A stretch of DNA of 64,000 nucleotides, from positions 1-64,000 of the forward strand of contig JADJOD010000050.1 of assembly GCA_016713985.1 (NCBI GenBank), read 5' to 3'. Below are positions 55,709-64,000 of the stretch, piece after piece (the stretch's first letter is position 1; every line of letters starts with the position of its first letter). The translations under genes were made by a program, and so were the position numbers. The notes below the pieces were generated by a model that made no database searches, was not told the origin of the DNA, and worked only from the letters and a program-made list of their open reading frames with translations. The stretch comes from Lewinellaceae bacterium (GTDB lineage Bacteria; Bacteroidota; Bacteroidia; Chitinophagales; Saprospiraceae).

Positions 55709-56773
55709 TTGAGCGAAATCATTCTCACCGTCGAGGGCGTTGACCCGGTCGAACTGTTCGGCGAAAACAATGCAAAATTAAACCTTTTGCGCAAAGCCTA
55801 CCCTGACGTTACTATTACGTCGCGCGGCAACAACCTGAAAATCACCGGCGAAAAAAAAGATACCCAAACCGCCAAATCCAAATTCGAAATGATGGTGCGC
55901 TACCTGCGGGAGCACCAGGAACTTCCCGTTCAAACCGTGGAGGACCTGCTCGGGGGTGAAAATCCCTTCGAAGTGCGTATTCCCGTCAACGGCGACGGCA
56001 CCGCCGGCAATACCATCCTGTTCGGCCGCGACGGCAAACCGATCAAGGCCAAAACGCGCAACCAGAAACGTATGGTGGAGGTGTGCGAAACCAGCGACAT
56101 CGTGTTTGCACTCGGTCCGGCCGGAACGGGCAAAACCTACACCGCCGTTGCCATCGCCGTACGCGCGTTGAAAAACAAATTAGTCAAAAAAATCGTGCTC
56201 ACACGCCCTGCCGTGGAGGCCGGTGAAAACCTCGGCTTCCTGCCCGGCGACCTGAAAGAAAAAGTGGACCCCTACCTGCGGCCGCTCTACGACGCGCTCG
56301 ACGACATGTTGCCCATGGAAAAACTCAATTTTTTTATGGAAAACCGCGTCATCGAAATCGCGCCGCTGGCGTTTATGCGCGGCCGGACGCTCGACAATGC
56401 CTACATCATCCTCGACGAAGCGCAAAACGCCTCGCCGCTCCAACTCAAGATGTTTCTTACCCGTCTCGGTCCTTCCGCCAAGTGTATCATCACGGGCGAT
56501 TTGAGCCAGATTGACTTGCCCGGCCACCAGAAAGCGGGTCTCCGCCAATCCGTCGACATCCTCACCGGGGTGGAAGGCATCGCCGTCATCACCCTGAATA
56601 CCGAAGACGTGGTGCGCCACCGCCTGGTGAAGGAGATCATCAAGGCCTACGAAAAGATCGAAGCGGAAGACCGCGCCCGCCGGGAGCGCCGGAAAGCAGA
56701 GCAAAATGCTGATAAAGAAGAACTTGTGGAGACGAGGCCGGATTCGAAACCGGGAAAAGGCGAAACGATTTAA
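55709..56773 (+). CDS. PhoH-family ATPase
   Basis: 354 residues. A TTG start at 55709 fits the family's usual beginning SEIILTVEGVDPVELFG, with GAGGA a few bases upstream. After a KH-like N-terminal part, the PhoH core has the Walker A GPAGTGKT near residue 136, KIVLTRPAVEAGENLGFLPG and LDEAQNASPLQLKMFLTRLG. PhoH proteins are predicted RNA-linked ATPases; their exact task is not known. The last 40 residues are charged and probably disordered. The gene lies just before the AAA/nuclease-like pair, which begins 18 bases downstream. Confidence 0.92.
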   Translation: MSEIILTVEGVDPVELFGENNAKLNLLRKAYPDVTITSRGNNLKITGEKKDTQTAKSKFEMMVRYLREHQELPVQTVEDLLGGENPFEVRIPVNGDGTAGNTILFGRDGKPIKAKTRNQKRMVEVCETSDIVFALGPAGTGKTYTAVAIAVRALKNKLVKKIVLTRPAVEAGENLGFLPGDLKEKVDPYLRPLYDALDDMLPMEKLNFFMENRVIEIAPLAFMRGRTLDNAYIILDEAQNASPLQLKMFLTRLGPSAKCIITGDLSQIDLPGHQKAGLRQSVDILTGVEGIAVITLNTEDVVRHRLVKEIIKAYEKIEAEDRARRERRKAEQNADKEELVETRPDSKPGKGETI

Positions 56774-56791
56774 TTGTTTTATCTTCGCAAT

Positions 56792-58105
56792 ATGAAAAAA
56801 ATTACCATCCGGAATTTTGGACCGATACAAAATATTGAAGACCTGGAAATCAAGGATTTCATGGTGTTCATTGGTCCGCAGGCCAGCGGGAAAAGCACGG
56901 TGGCGAAGGTGGTGTATTTTTTTAAATCTGTTCGTGAAGAGTTGTTGAAATATTTGTTTGGACTTCTGGAAAGAGAAAGGCCTGTATTAATGTCTCCTCT
57001 TAGAGTTTTCTATAATAACCTTGAGGCAAAACTCCTTGATTTGTTTGGACCTGATATATTGCAAAATGACATACAACTTAGTTTTATGTATAAAGAGTTC
57101 TATTCATTGTCCATAACAGAAAAAACTGGCATGTTACAAGGAGGGTTGAGATTTGAAAAGACAATGCAGGACGAGGCTGAAAATCTTATTAATAAATGTT
57201 TAAAATATGCTGTTCATAAAAATAAGGTTTCTAATGGTTTCCCAACACAAACAGAAAGAATTATTAAGGAAGCAGAATTAGAAGCTTTCAAAGAAGAGCT
57301 TATCAATGATGTAAACCAACTTTTTGGCGAGGAGGAAGAACCTCTTTTTATACCGGCAGGTCGCGCAGTATTGACCAATCTTATGGAGCAATTGCCATTC
57401 TTTGAAACTGGTAGTAGGATAGATTTGCTCACAAAGGAATTTGCCAAGCAGGTACTTTCTGTCAGACCTTATTTTGACAAAAAAAATGGACTGTTTGTGT
57501 ACGAAAATGCCGCCCGTTTGAAAGATAAAACAATTTCAGAATTTGTAGACGCCGCAAAAAACAAAACACAGGTTATTCTGAAAGGAGAATATCGGAGAGA
57601 GAACGATAAAGAACGAATTTACCTATCATCTGACAAATACGTTAGCCTCAGCCATGCTTCATCCGGTCAGCAGGAATCACTCTGGATTTTGATGCTAATA
57701 CTCATCCGTATTCTCGATAGGAGCAAAATTTTTATCGTCATCGAAGAGCCCGAGGCACATCTTTTCCCCGATGCTCAAAAAGAAATGGTGGAACTGATTG
57801 CTTTGTTTTGCAATGCACAAACAGATAATAAAGCGGTAATTACAACCCACAGTCCTTACATCCTTACATCCCTCAACAATCTGTTATATGCTTATAGAGT
57901 GGGTAAAAATGACCCACAGGGTGCAAAAAAAGTAGTGGACACACCTTTTTGGCTCGATCCTTCCCGAGTTGCAGCCTATTTTATCGAAAATGGCCAATTG
58001 GAGCCAATTATGGACGATGGCCTCATCCAAGCCGAGCGAATTGACGAAATTTCCAATAAACTCAATATACAACTTGACCAACTCTACGACCTGCAATCTA
58101 CATGA
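56792..58105 (+). CDS. AAA ATPase of the OLD/RecF-like class
   Basis: 437 residues from ATG 56792. Walker A IGPQASGKST near residue 27, the ABC-type signature SSGQQESLWIL near 290, Walker B VIEEPEAHLFP near 316 and the H-loop TTHSPYIL near 350 identify an SMC/RecF/OLD-like ATPase. No TOPRIM or nuclease is fused; the C-terminal part (residues 370-437) is helical. The codon use is much more AT-rich than phoH, and a TATCTTCG lies only 5 bases before the start. Its stop overlaps the next gene by 4 bases (ATGA). Together they look like an acquired two-gene module. Confidence 0.85.
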   Translation: MKKITIRNFGPIQNIEDLEIKDFMVFIGPQASGKSTVAKVVYFFKSVREELLKYLFGLLERERPVLMSPLRVFYNNLEAKLLDLFGPDILQNDIQLSFMYKEFYSLSITEKTGMLQGGLRFEKTMQDEAENLINKCLKYAVHKNKVSNGFPTQTERIIKEAELEAFKEELINDVNQLFGEEEEPLFIPAGRAVLTNLMEQLPFFETGSRIDLLTKEFAKQVLSVRPYFDKKNGLFVYENAARLKDKTISEFVDAAKNKTQVILKGEYRRENDKERIYLSSDKYVSLSHASSGQQESLWILMLILIRILDRSKIFIVIEEPEAHLFPDAQKEMVELIALFCNAQTDNKAVITTHSPYILTSLNNLLYAYRVGKNDPQGAKKVVDTPFWLDPSRVAAYFIENGQLEPIMDDGLIQAERIDEISNKLNIQLDQLYDLQST

Positions 58106-58557
58106 AAACCTGTAACCCATTTGAAGCAAAATGCATTGAATTCGAGGATACCAGACCATCTGTTGTACTGCGGGATAAAAAGGAGAAAAGAGAATATCGG
58201 GCAGAAAATAGCGCCCGAAAAAAGTTGGTTTGTCTAAGGGTAGACGGATGTTTGATAGACACCGCTCAAATAAAAAAGTGCGATTATCTGCTGCTGGTCT
58301 GTCCTGAGAAAGTCGCGCATTTCATCGAACTGAAGGGAACTGACATCAAAACAGCTATCCAGCAACTGGCAAGCGCCGTCTACTCATTGAAAGAGCACTT
58401 ACAGCAAAAAGGCTTTAAGGCAATAAATGCAAAATTGGCTTTGAGTCGTACCCCAAAAATCGTTCCCGCGAAAGAGTGGCTTGATCTCAGAGACCTTATG
58501 AAGCGTTATAATGGCGATGCTTATCGACAAAACAGTCCCTTTAATGACATACTCTAA
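58102..58557 (+). CDS. Small protein with a PD-(D/E)xK-like nuclease pattern
   Basis: 151 residues, no signal peptide. CDYLLLVCP near residue 60 followed by HFIELKG near 73 gives the D...ExK arrangement of PD-(D/E)xK nucleases, and DIKTAIQQLASAV follows as the usual helix. No other catalytic motif is visible, and an exact family cannot be given. It is coupled by a 4-base overlap to the AAA ATPase gene, AT-rich like it, and separate from the following osmC. Inference: an ATPase-gated nuclease pair, possibly antiviral. Confidence 0.6.
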   Translation: MKTCNPFEAKCIEFEDTRPSVVLRDKKEKREYRAENSARKKLVCLRVDGCLIDTAQIKKCDYLLLVCPEKVAHFIELKGTDIKTAIQQLASAVYSLKEHLQQKGFKAINAKLALSRTPKIVPAKEWLDLRDLMKRYNGDAYRQNSPFNDIL

Positions 58558-58569
58558 TCTTGGATTTTG

Positions 58570-58970
58570 ATGACATCTTCCGTTGAATATCTCGGCGAAC
58601 TCCGCACCGAATGCACCCACCTCCGCTCCGGTCAACGTTTCGTCACCGACGCCCCCGTCGACAACCAGGGCAAAGGGAAGCGTTTTCACCCACCGACCTC
58701 AGCGCCACCTCGCTGGCGGCCTGCATGCTCACCACGATGGGCATCAGCGCCCGCAACCACGGCATCGACATGACCGGGACCACCGCCGACGTCAATAAAA
58801 TCATGGCTTCCGAACCCCGGCGGATCGCCCGGGTGGAAGTGACCGTGCATATGCCTAAAAAGGACTACACCGAAATACAAAAAAAGATTCTGGAAGCGGC
58901 CGCGCGCACCTGCCCCGTGGCACTGAGCCTGGCGGCCGAACTGGAGCAGGTCTTGGTATTTGAGTGGTAA
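58570..58970 (+). CDS. OsmC-family protein (one frameshift)
   Basis: Starts MTSSVEYLGELRTECTHLRS at 58570. A run of three G near 58675 should be four: the next frame then reads AFSPTDLSATSLAACMLTTM and continues to the stop at 58970, about 133 residues. FSPTDLSATSLAAC with the reactive Cys, and CPVALSLA near the end, fit OsmC/Ohr peroxidases. They reduce organic hydroperoxides using paired cysteines. A strong terminator-like hairpin follows. Confidence 0.82.
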
Positions 58971-58998
58971 ATTCTTAATATACAGGCTATTAAGACGG

Positions 58999-59035
58999 GT
59001 TGAGTCAAAAGTCTTCAATTGACTTTTGACTCAAC
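58999..59035. terminator. Bidirectional hairpin between osmC and the PpiC foldase
   Basis: GTTGAGTCAAAAGTC (58999-59013) and GACTTTTGACTCAAC (59021-59035) are exact 15-base arms around a TTCAATT loop. The words (GAGTCAA, AAGTC) resemble the heptamer family of the array at 3127-3255. It lies between convergent genes. Confidence 0.7.
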
Positions 59036-59070
59036 AGCGTCTTATGTACCCGCAGCCGGCGCCGCTATAA

Positions 59071-61035
59071 TTACTTCTTGAACAAACCCTTCAATACGTC
59101 CTCGTTTATCTTCACGGGGTATTCTTTGCGGAGGTCTTCCACCCATTGTTTTTCGAGAAAATCCTGGTAATCAGCCACGGCGTAGCCGCGCGCTTCACTC
59201 AGGGTTTTCGAGGTCGGCGCTACGATCTCTTCGATCTTGAGGAAGGTGGCCGTTTTGGTGCCGGCGTCCGTTTTGGCGTCGGTCATATCGCCTGCTTTCC
59301 ACTTGTCGCCGAGGTCTTTGTTTTTGCCTTTTTCGTACATTTTTTCCAGTACGGTGAGGGTCTCGTTTTCTTCCTTCTTGTTGAATTTTTTCATCACCTC
59401 GGCGGCGGGTTTTTTGGCGGCGAATTCGCGGATTTCAGCCAAAACCTTGGGATCGTCGGTTTTCAGGGTGTAAAGAGTCACCCGGGCGCGTTCGTCCCAC
59501 TTGTATTTGTCTTTCAGGTTGGCATTAAAGTGTTTTTCCAGTCCGGTGGAATCGAGGTTGGCTTTATCCCACACGTTTAGTTTAAGCGCCTCGAAAAGCA
59601 GGATACCTTCTTCATACTCGCGCATCAGCGATTTAAAATCGGGATATTTTTTGTCGAGTTGGCTTTCCTCGAATTGCATCGCCGTTTCGTCGGACCAGGT
59701 TTTGTACAATTTCTGGATCGTTTCCATCATGGGCATTCCGGCGCCGCGCATGCGGTCGCGGCCCGAGCGGGCGCAAAAATCCTCGAATTCCGCAACGGTG
59801 TATGATTTGTCTTTGAGGCGCATCAGCACCTCTTGCGAGCGTGTGGGGTTGGGTTTCCATTTAAACGTCAGGAAAACGGAATCCTGTTGCGTGGCGGCCC
59901 ACTGGTCCAGCACACCGGAAAACTCCTTGAAGTTGTTTTCTTTTTTGATCCGGCCGATCATGATCTGCTTGGCGATTTCGCTGCGACTGTCGCGTTTGAC
60001 CCGTTCGGTGAGTACCCGTTTGGTGCTTTCGAAACTGCCTACCGGGCGGTGGCTCAGGCGTTTGATGATATGCCAGCCGATGGACGATTCCACGGGTTTG
60101 CTGAATTCGCCGTCTTTTGCCAGCCCGAAGGCGGCGTCTTCAAAGCTGCGCTGGTAGCGGTTGATGCCAAAAAAGCCGAGGTAGCCGCCTTTTGCCGCGG
60201 ATACTTTGTCTTCCGAAAACCGTTTGCAGGTCTCTTCCCAGTTGGAACCGGCGATCAGCGAGGCATACACACTGTCGAGGCGGGTGCGGAGCTGGGCGTT
60301 TTTTGCGTCATTATCGGTTTTGCGCAGGAGGATTTGCGCTACTTCCACTTCACCACGTGCCGGGCGGTAGGCATTTACCCGGACGAGGTGGTAGCCGGCG
60401 TTGGTGCGGATGAGTTTTACCTCGCCGATTTTAGCGGCATAAATTGCCTTTTCCATTTCGTAGTAACCGTCGGGCAACATAGCGGTTACAAACCCGAGGT
60501 TGCCGCGGTTTTCTTTGGCGGATTTGTCTTCCGAACTATCGGCAGCGACCTGTTCGTAGGAAGCGCCGCCTTTGATCATTTTCAGCAGGTTTGCCGCCCG
60601 GCTGTAGGCGCGCAGCGTATCGGCGGCTTTGGCGTTGCGGTCGCAGGCGATGAAGATATGGCTGACGTCCACATCCTGTTGCATACGATCGTAGGTTTCG
60701 CGGATCAGTTTGTCCGTCACCTCTTTATCCACAAGATACGAATTGGCTAACTGGCGGCGGTACCCTTCCAGTTCGGAGTGAAAAGCCGGCACGGTATCCA
60801 GGCGCATATCGCGGGCTTTTTGCACCTTGAGTTTAAATTTGATATACAGATCGAGGTAATCGCGCAGCGATTTTTCGGTAAAATCCGCCTTTTCCTGGTT
60901 GGTTTTGGCGTAGATGTATCTGAACTCCGAAACAGGCACGGGATTACCTTTTACGGTAAAAAGCGCGGGGTCCGATTGAGAAAACGTCGCGGTAGCAAGG
61001 AGTAGAAATGCCGCGGTAGCAATGTGTTTGAACAT
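59071..61035 (-). CDS. Large periplasmic PpiC-type peptidyl-prolyl isomerase
   Basis: 654 residues from ATG 61035; an upstream frame adds a non-hydrophobic leader. Signal peptide MFKHIATAAFLLLATATFSQ. Two PpiC domains are visible (DVSHIFIACDRNAKAAD, then VEVAQILLRKTDNDAK and GFFGINRYQRSFEDAAFGLA). It is the third PPIase/foldase in the window after the SurA and PpiC-like lipoprotein. Role: folding of outer-membrane and periplasmic proteins. It converges on osmC. Confidence 0.92.
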   Translation of the reverse strand: MFKHIATAAFLLLATATFSQSDPALFTVKGNPVPVSEFRYIYAKTNQEKADFTEKSLRDYLDLYIKFKLKVQKARDMRLDTVPAFHSELEGYRRQLANSYLVDKEVTDKLIRETYDRMQQDVDVSHIFIACDRNAKAADTLRAYSRAANLLKMIKGGASYEQVAADSSEDKSAKENRGNLGFVTAMLPDGYYEMEKAIYAAKIGEVKLIRTNAGYHLVRVNAYRPARGEVEVAQILLRKTDNDAKNAQLRTRLDSVYASLIAGSNWEETCKRFSEDKVSAAKGGYLGFFGINRYQRSFEDAAFGLAKDGEFSKPVESSIGWHIIKRLSHRPVGSFESTKRVLTERVKRDSRSEIAKQIMIGRIKKENNFKEFSGVLDQWAATQQDSVFLTFKWKPNPTRSQEVLMRLKDKSYTVAEFEDFCARSGRDRMRGAGMPMMETIQKLYKTWSDETAMQFEESQLDKKYPDFKSLMREYEEGILLFEALKLNVWDKANLDSTGLEKHFNANLKDKYKWDERARVTLYTLKTDDPKVLAEIREFAAKKPAAEVMKKFNKKEENETLTVLEKMYEKGKNKDLGDKWKAGDMTDAKTDAGTKTATFLKIEEIVAPTSKTLSEARGYAVADYQDFLEKQWVEDLRKEYPVKINEDVLKGLFKK

Positions 61036-61216
61036 GGTATAACAGGCGTAGATTGGTTTGCAATAAATCCCCGGAGAGGATAAGGGGAAAATTTGGCGGG
61101 CAAAATTAGAAAAGGGCACTAAAAGCGCCGGTTAGAATCCGCATTTTTCAAAATGTTAACAGGGAAATGACCATTCAGGCGGAGTAAACGCGGGTGTTTT
61201 ATTCCTGAAACGAGCT

Positions 61217-62914
61217 TCAGACCCTGAGATCTTTGGCTTGTAAAGTAAAAACGGTTTCGCCGCGCCACTGCTCTTCCCGCAAATTGAAGGCGATATCGAA
61301 GGGCCGCGACTTAACTTTTTCAAAAACCGCTCCCAGGCCGAATCCGATGCCGGTCATTACTTTGCTGCTGTCGGCATGCCGAATGGACAGGCGGACGTGG
61401 TTGTTGGTCAAAAGCCGGCTGTAACCCGTGTCCACCACCCCTTCCGCCCAAAATACCGGGTTCCGGTTGTGTGGACCGAACGGTTCGAATTGACGGAGCA
61501 GCCGGCGAAATGAGGGGTCGATTTCGTCGAGGCGAATCTTCGCGCAGATTTCAAGCACCGGGCTGGTATTTTCCGGCGTAATCTTCTCACATGCAATGGA
61601 TTCGAAACGTTCGGCAAATGCGTCCACGTTTTCCACCGGCATTTGCATGCCTGCGGCGTGGGCGTGCCCGCCGTAGGAGAAAAACAGGTCTTCACACTGC
61701 TGCAATGCTTCGTACAGATCAAAACCCGGCACGGAGCGCGCCGAACCCACCGCACGGTTGTTGCTGTGGGTCAGGATCACCGAAGGTTTGTGGAACGCTT
61801 CCGTCATACGGCTGGCGGCAATGCCGATGATCCCTTTGTGCCATTCTGGGCTGTACAAAACGATACTTTTTCGCGCCTCCCAGCCGGGTTGTCCGGTGAT
61901 CCGTTGCCGCGCTTCGTCGGCCATGGCGTAATCCACTTCCCGGCGTTCGCGGTTGCGCTGCACGAGGGCGCCGGCGCGGTCGAGCGCGCTGTTTTTGTCG
62001 GCCGAAAGGAGCAGGCGCACGGCATCACGGGCGTCGCCGAGGCGGCCGGCGGCGTTGATCAGTGGACCGAGCCCGAATACCAAATCGCTGACATCCAGCG
62101 GGAAAGGTCGGTTTATCCGGTTCATTAAAGCCCAAAGGCCCACGCGGGGCGAGTGATTGAGCCGGTGCAGGCCGAAATGCGCCAGCGTGCGGTTTTCGCC
62201 GATCATAGGTACGATATCGCAGGCGATGCTCACCGCCACGAGGTCGAGCAGGTCGTCGATTTCTTCCTGCGGGGTGTTGTTGTGCAAGGTCAGCGCCTGG
62301 GCGAGTTTAAAAGCAATGCCGCATCCGCTGAGGTCTTTGAAGGGGTAAGGGCAATCGGCGCGTTTGGGGTCGAGATTGGCCACGGCGTCGGGCAGGCCGC
62401 CTTCCGGCAGGTGGTGATCGCAGACAATGAAGTCGATGCCGTAACTTTTGGCCAAAGTCACCGCGTCGTGGGCCTTGATGCCGCAATCCATCGCGATGAC
62501 GAGTGAGGCGCCCGTTTTGCGGGCGTATTCCACGCTGGGCAAGCTTACTCCGTAACCTTCTTTTTCGCGGTCGGGCAGGTAATAATCGAGATTTTGGTAA
62601 AAACCGGACAGGAAAGCGAACATAAGCGCCACGCTGGTGGTGCCATCCACGTCGTAGTCGCCGTACAGCAGGATACGTTCGCCGTTTTTCAGCGCTTTGT
62701 CGAGGCGCGCCACGGCGAGGTCCATGTCCTTCATTAAGAATGGATTGTGCAGATCATTGAGGTCGGGGCGGAAAAAAGTGCGCGCTTCGTCGACGGTTTT
62801 TATGCCGCGTTGCACGAGCAGCCGGCAGAACAGGAGATCAATGCCCAGGTCGTCCCGGAGTTGTTGTGCGACCTGCTCGTCGGTCGGAATCAGTTGCCAG
62901 CGGGGAGATGTCAT
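61217..62914 (-). CDS. recJ: Single-strand DNA-specific exonuclease RecJ
   Basis: 565 residues. DHH-superfamily motifs: LLYGDYDVDGTTSVALMF near residue 80, DCGIKAHDAV, the DHH motif in CDHHLPEGG near residue 163 and YGGHAHAAGMQM near 425 (DHHA1). It degrades single-stranded DNA 5' to 3' in recombination and mismatch repair. Conserved, ordinary, in single-gene context upstream of the large PpiC gene, with 180 bases between them. Confidence 0.96.
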   Translation of the reverse strand: MTSPRWQLIPTDEQVAQQLRDDLGIDLLFCRLLVQRGIKTVDEARTFFRPDLNDLHNPFLMKDMDLAVARLDKALKNGERILLYGDYDVDGTTSVALMFAFLSGFYQNLDYYLPDREKEGYGVSLPSVEYARKTGASLVIAMDCGIKAHDAVTLAKSYGIDFIVCDHHLPEGGLPDAVANLDPKRADCPYPFKDLSGCGIAFKLAQALTLHNNTPQEEIDDLLDLVAVSIACDIVPMIGENRTLAHFGLHRLNHSPRVGLWALMNRINRPFPLDVSDLVFGLGPLINAAGRLGDARDAVRLLLSADKNSALDRAGALVQRNRERREVDYAMADEARQRITGQPGWEARKSIVLYSPEWHKGIIGIAASRMTEAFHKPSVILTHSNNRAVGSARSVPGFDLYEALQQCEDLFFSYGGHAHAAGMQMPVENVDAFAERFESIACEKITPENTSPVLEICAKIRLDEIDPSFRRLLRQFEPFGPHNRNPVFWAEGVVDTGYSRLLTNNHVRLSIRHADSSKVMTGIGFGLGAVFEKVKSRPFDIAFNLREEQWRGETVFTLQAKDLRV

Positions 62915-62977
62915 GGTTGGGGAGATATTTTTGTTTCGGGGGGCTAAATTAGGGATTTTATCACAACCGTTTGAACT

Positions 62978-63097
62978 CTAACTGATATTCCTCGTTACCG
63001 GCACAGGTAACGGGGAACAAAACCAGCAGGAGCTTAACAACCCAAAGGAGCAGAGTAGCAGCATTTTCAGCATTATCACGATATTTGTTTTCAGCAT
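62978..63097 (-). CDS. Possible very small lipoprotein
   Basis: 39 codons from an ATG at 63097 (MLKTNIVIMLKMLLLCSFGL) with a lipobox-like LSSC and only 16 further residues. It could be a real small lipoprotein or a chance hydrophobic frame. No family. Confidence 0.3.
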   Translation of the reverse strand: MLKTNIVIMLKMLLLCSFGLLSSCWFCSPLPVPVTRNIS

Positions 63098-63333
63098 ATT
63101 TTTTATCCCGACCGGTTTGCCAAGATAAGTCGGGACGCGCAATTTTATCTTCAAAACACCCGTTTTCACTTTTTTACCCAAAAAGCACCCCATATTCGCC
63201 CTTGGGGCCGGTTTTTGCACCTTATTCCAGCAAACCGCGCAGTGGACCTGCCCCGACGGGGTGGAGTCAAAAGTCAGAGGTGCTTTATATTAGCCTTGAA
63301 ACGGGAAATATTATTTTGAATCGCGACCGAAAC

Positions 63334-63491
63334 AGACGAGGGCGTCTCAAAGGGTTGATGAAAGTTGATAATGATTGATGAAAGTTGATGTTTGGATTGA
63401 AAAATGGCATAAATTAGTGCCTTTTCGGCTCAAAATATCAACCTGATAAACTTTTATAAACCCTCATCAACCTTTTGAGACACCCTCGTCT
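63334..63491. repeat. Long inverted repeat with GTTGATGAAA-type words
   Basis: Arms 63334-63360 and 63465-63491 pair at 25 of 27 positions; the left starts AGACGAGGGCGTCTCAAAGG. Between and inside them GTTGATGAAA words repeat. It fills most of the non-coding stretch between recJ and the GH57-like gene. No gene was seen in 63100-63666. Confidence 0.75.
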
Positions 63492-63666
63492 GCGCATCAT
63501 CCGAATAAAGTTTCTCCCAATACGCCACGATGTGCAACTTAAAGACTTTTGATCCCCCCTGCCCGTGGCGGAAACGCAGGGCTTCTTTTTGCCAGCACGT
63601 CGCGTCTGACATTTTTTCCGCCGCCACCGGACAGGTGATATAAATTTCGCCGCTACCTTCGCACCC

Positions 63667-64000
63667 ATGTCCCGTTCAAACAAGTACGTGTGTATACACG
63701 GTCATTTTTATCAGCCGCCCCGGGAGAATGCCTGGTTGGAGACGGTGGAGCAACAGGAGTCGGCGCGGCCGTTTCACGACTGGAACGCCCGTATCAACTT
63801 CGAGTGCTACGCCCCCAACGCGGCCGCCCGCATCCTCGACGATCAGGGTTGGATCACCAAGATCCGGAACAATTACAACCGCATTTCCTGGAATTTCGGC
63901 CCTACCCTGCTCGCCTGGCTCGAACAAAACGACCCGGAGGCCTACGACCTCATTCAGAAAGCCGACAAACGCAGCATCGAACGTTACGGCGGCCACGGCT
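63667..64000 (+). CDS. GH57/DUF3536-like glycoside hydrolase, N-terminal part only
   Basis: 111 residues to the window edge; the gene continues. KYVCIHGHFYQPPRENAWLE and LPRISWNFGPTLLAWL-like text are the start of family GH57 with DUF3536, alpha-amylase/branching-enzyme-like hydrolases of alpha-glucans. A TACCTTCGC lies 4-12 bases before the ATG, a possible -7 element for a nearly leaderless mRNA. The active site is beyond the window, so the activity is not confirmed. Confidence 0.75.
   Translation, partial: MSRSNKYVCIHGHFYQPPRENAWLETVEQQESARPFHDWNARINFECYAPNAAARILDDQGWITKIRNNYNRISWNFGPTLLAWLEQNDPEAYDLIQKADKRSIERYGGHG

Overview
This window is most likely a chromosomal segment of a Bacteroidota bacterium, probably a Saprospiria/Lewinella-like lineage. 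The phylum call rests on BamA, SurA-like and PpiC proteins clustered together, many exported proteins and lipoproteins (GH20, astacin-like protease, OmpA/PD40 protein, DUF4230), AT-rich TAnnTTTG-type -7 elements, and weak or absent Shine-Dalgarno sites. The lineage within the phylum is inference. No rRNA, tRNA, integrase, transposase or CRISPR array was recognised.

Layout. 0.3-6.3 kb: exported PQQ-type sugar dehydrogenase fused to a cytochrome, CapA-like phosphatase, DUF4230 protein, small secreted protein, Nudix hydrolase. 6.3-7.1 kb: non-coding stretch with two strong hairpins. 7.1-8.5 kb: mnmE. 8.5-21.8 kb: a defence/accessory island beginning exactly at the 3' end of mnmE. It holds a rhuM fragment, an intact rhuM, a hypothetical gene, a type I restriction-modification locus (hsdM and hsdS disrupted, hsdR intact) interleaved with a Fic gene carrying an in-frame TAG and an AT-rich AlbA_2-ParA gene pair, then a Panacea antitoxin with a frameshifted PemK-like partner. 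21.9-36 kb: mostly envelope and secreted enzymes (ADP-ribosylglycohydrolase lipoprotein, FKBP, OmpA/PD40, astacin-like protease, hexosaminidase, beta-helix protein, HEAT-cyclophilin). 35.4-43.4 kb: outer-membrane assembly genes (second Omp85, BamA, SurA, PpiC-like lipoprotein). 43.6-56.8 kb: mixed housekeeping (hydrolase, LPG-synthase-like membrane protein, heptose-phosphate adenylyltransferase, DoxX, VWA protein, ABC permease, SAM hydrolase, PhoH). 56.8-58.6 kb: an AT-rich AAA ATPase/small nuclease-like gene pair. 58.6-64 kb: OsmC, large PpiC foldase, RecJ, and the start of a GH57-like protein.

Two themes cut across the window. First, degenerate tandem arrays with a roughly 7-bp period, each with different words, sit directly against start or stop codons of at least nine genes. 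In some cases they supply the first or last codons, as in the SurA N-terminus and the shared Lys-Ser-stop ending of two convergent genes. Second, many otherwise convincing genes are broken by single-base changes, often a missing base in a homopolymer (hsdM, PemK-like toxin, beta-helix protein, surA, osmC). This makes sequencing or assembly error a serious alternative to real decay. hsdS and its neighbourhood have too many lesions for that explanation alone.
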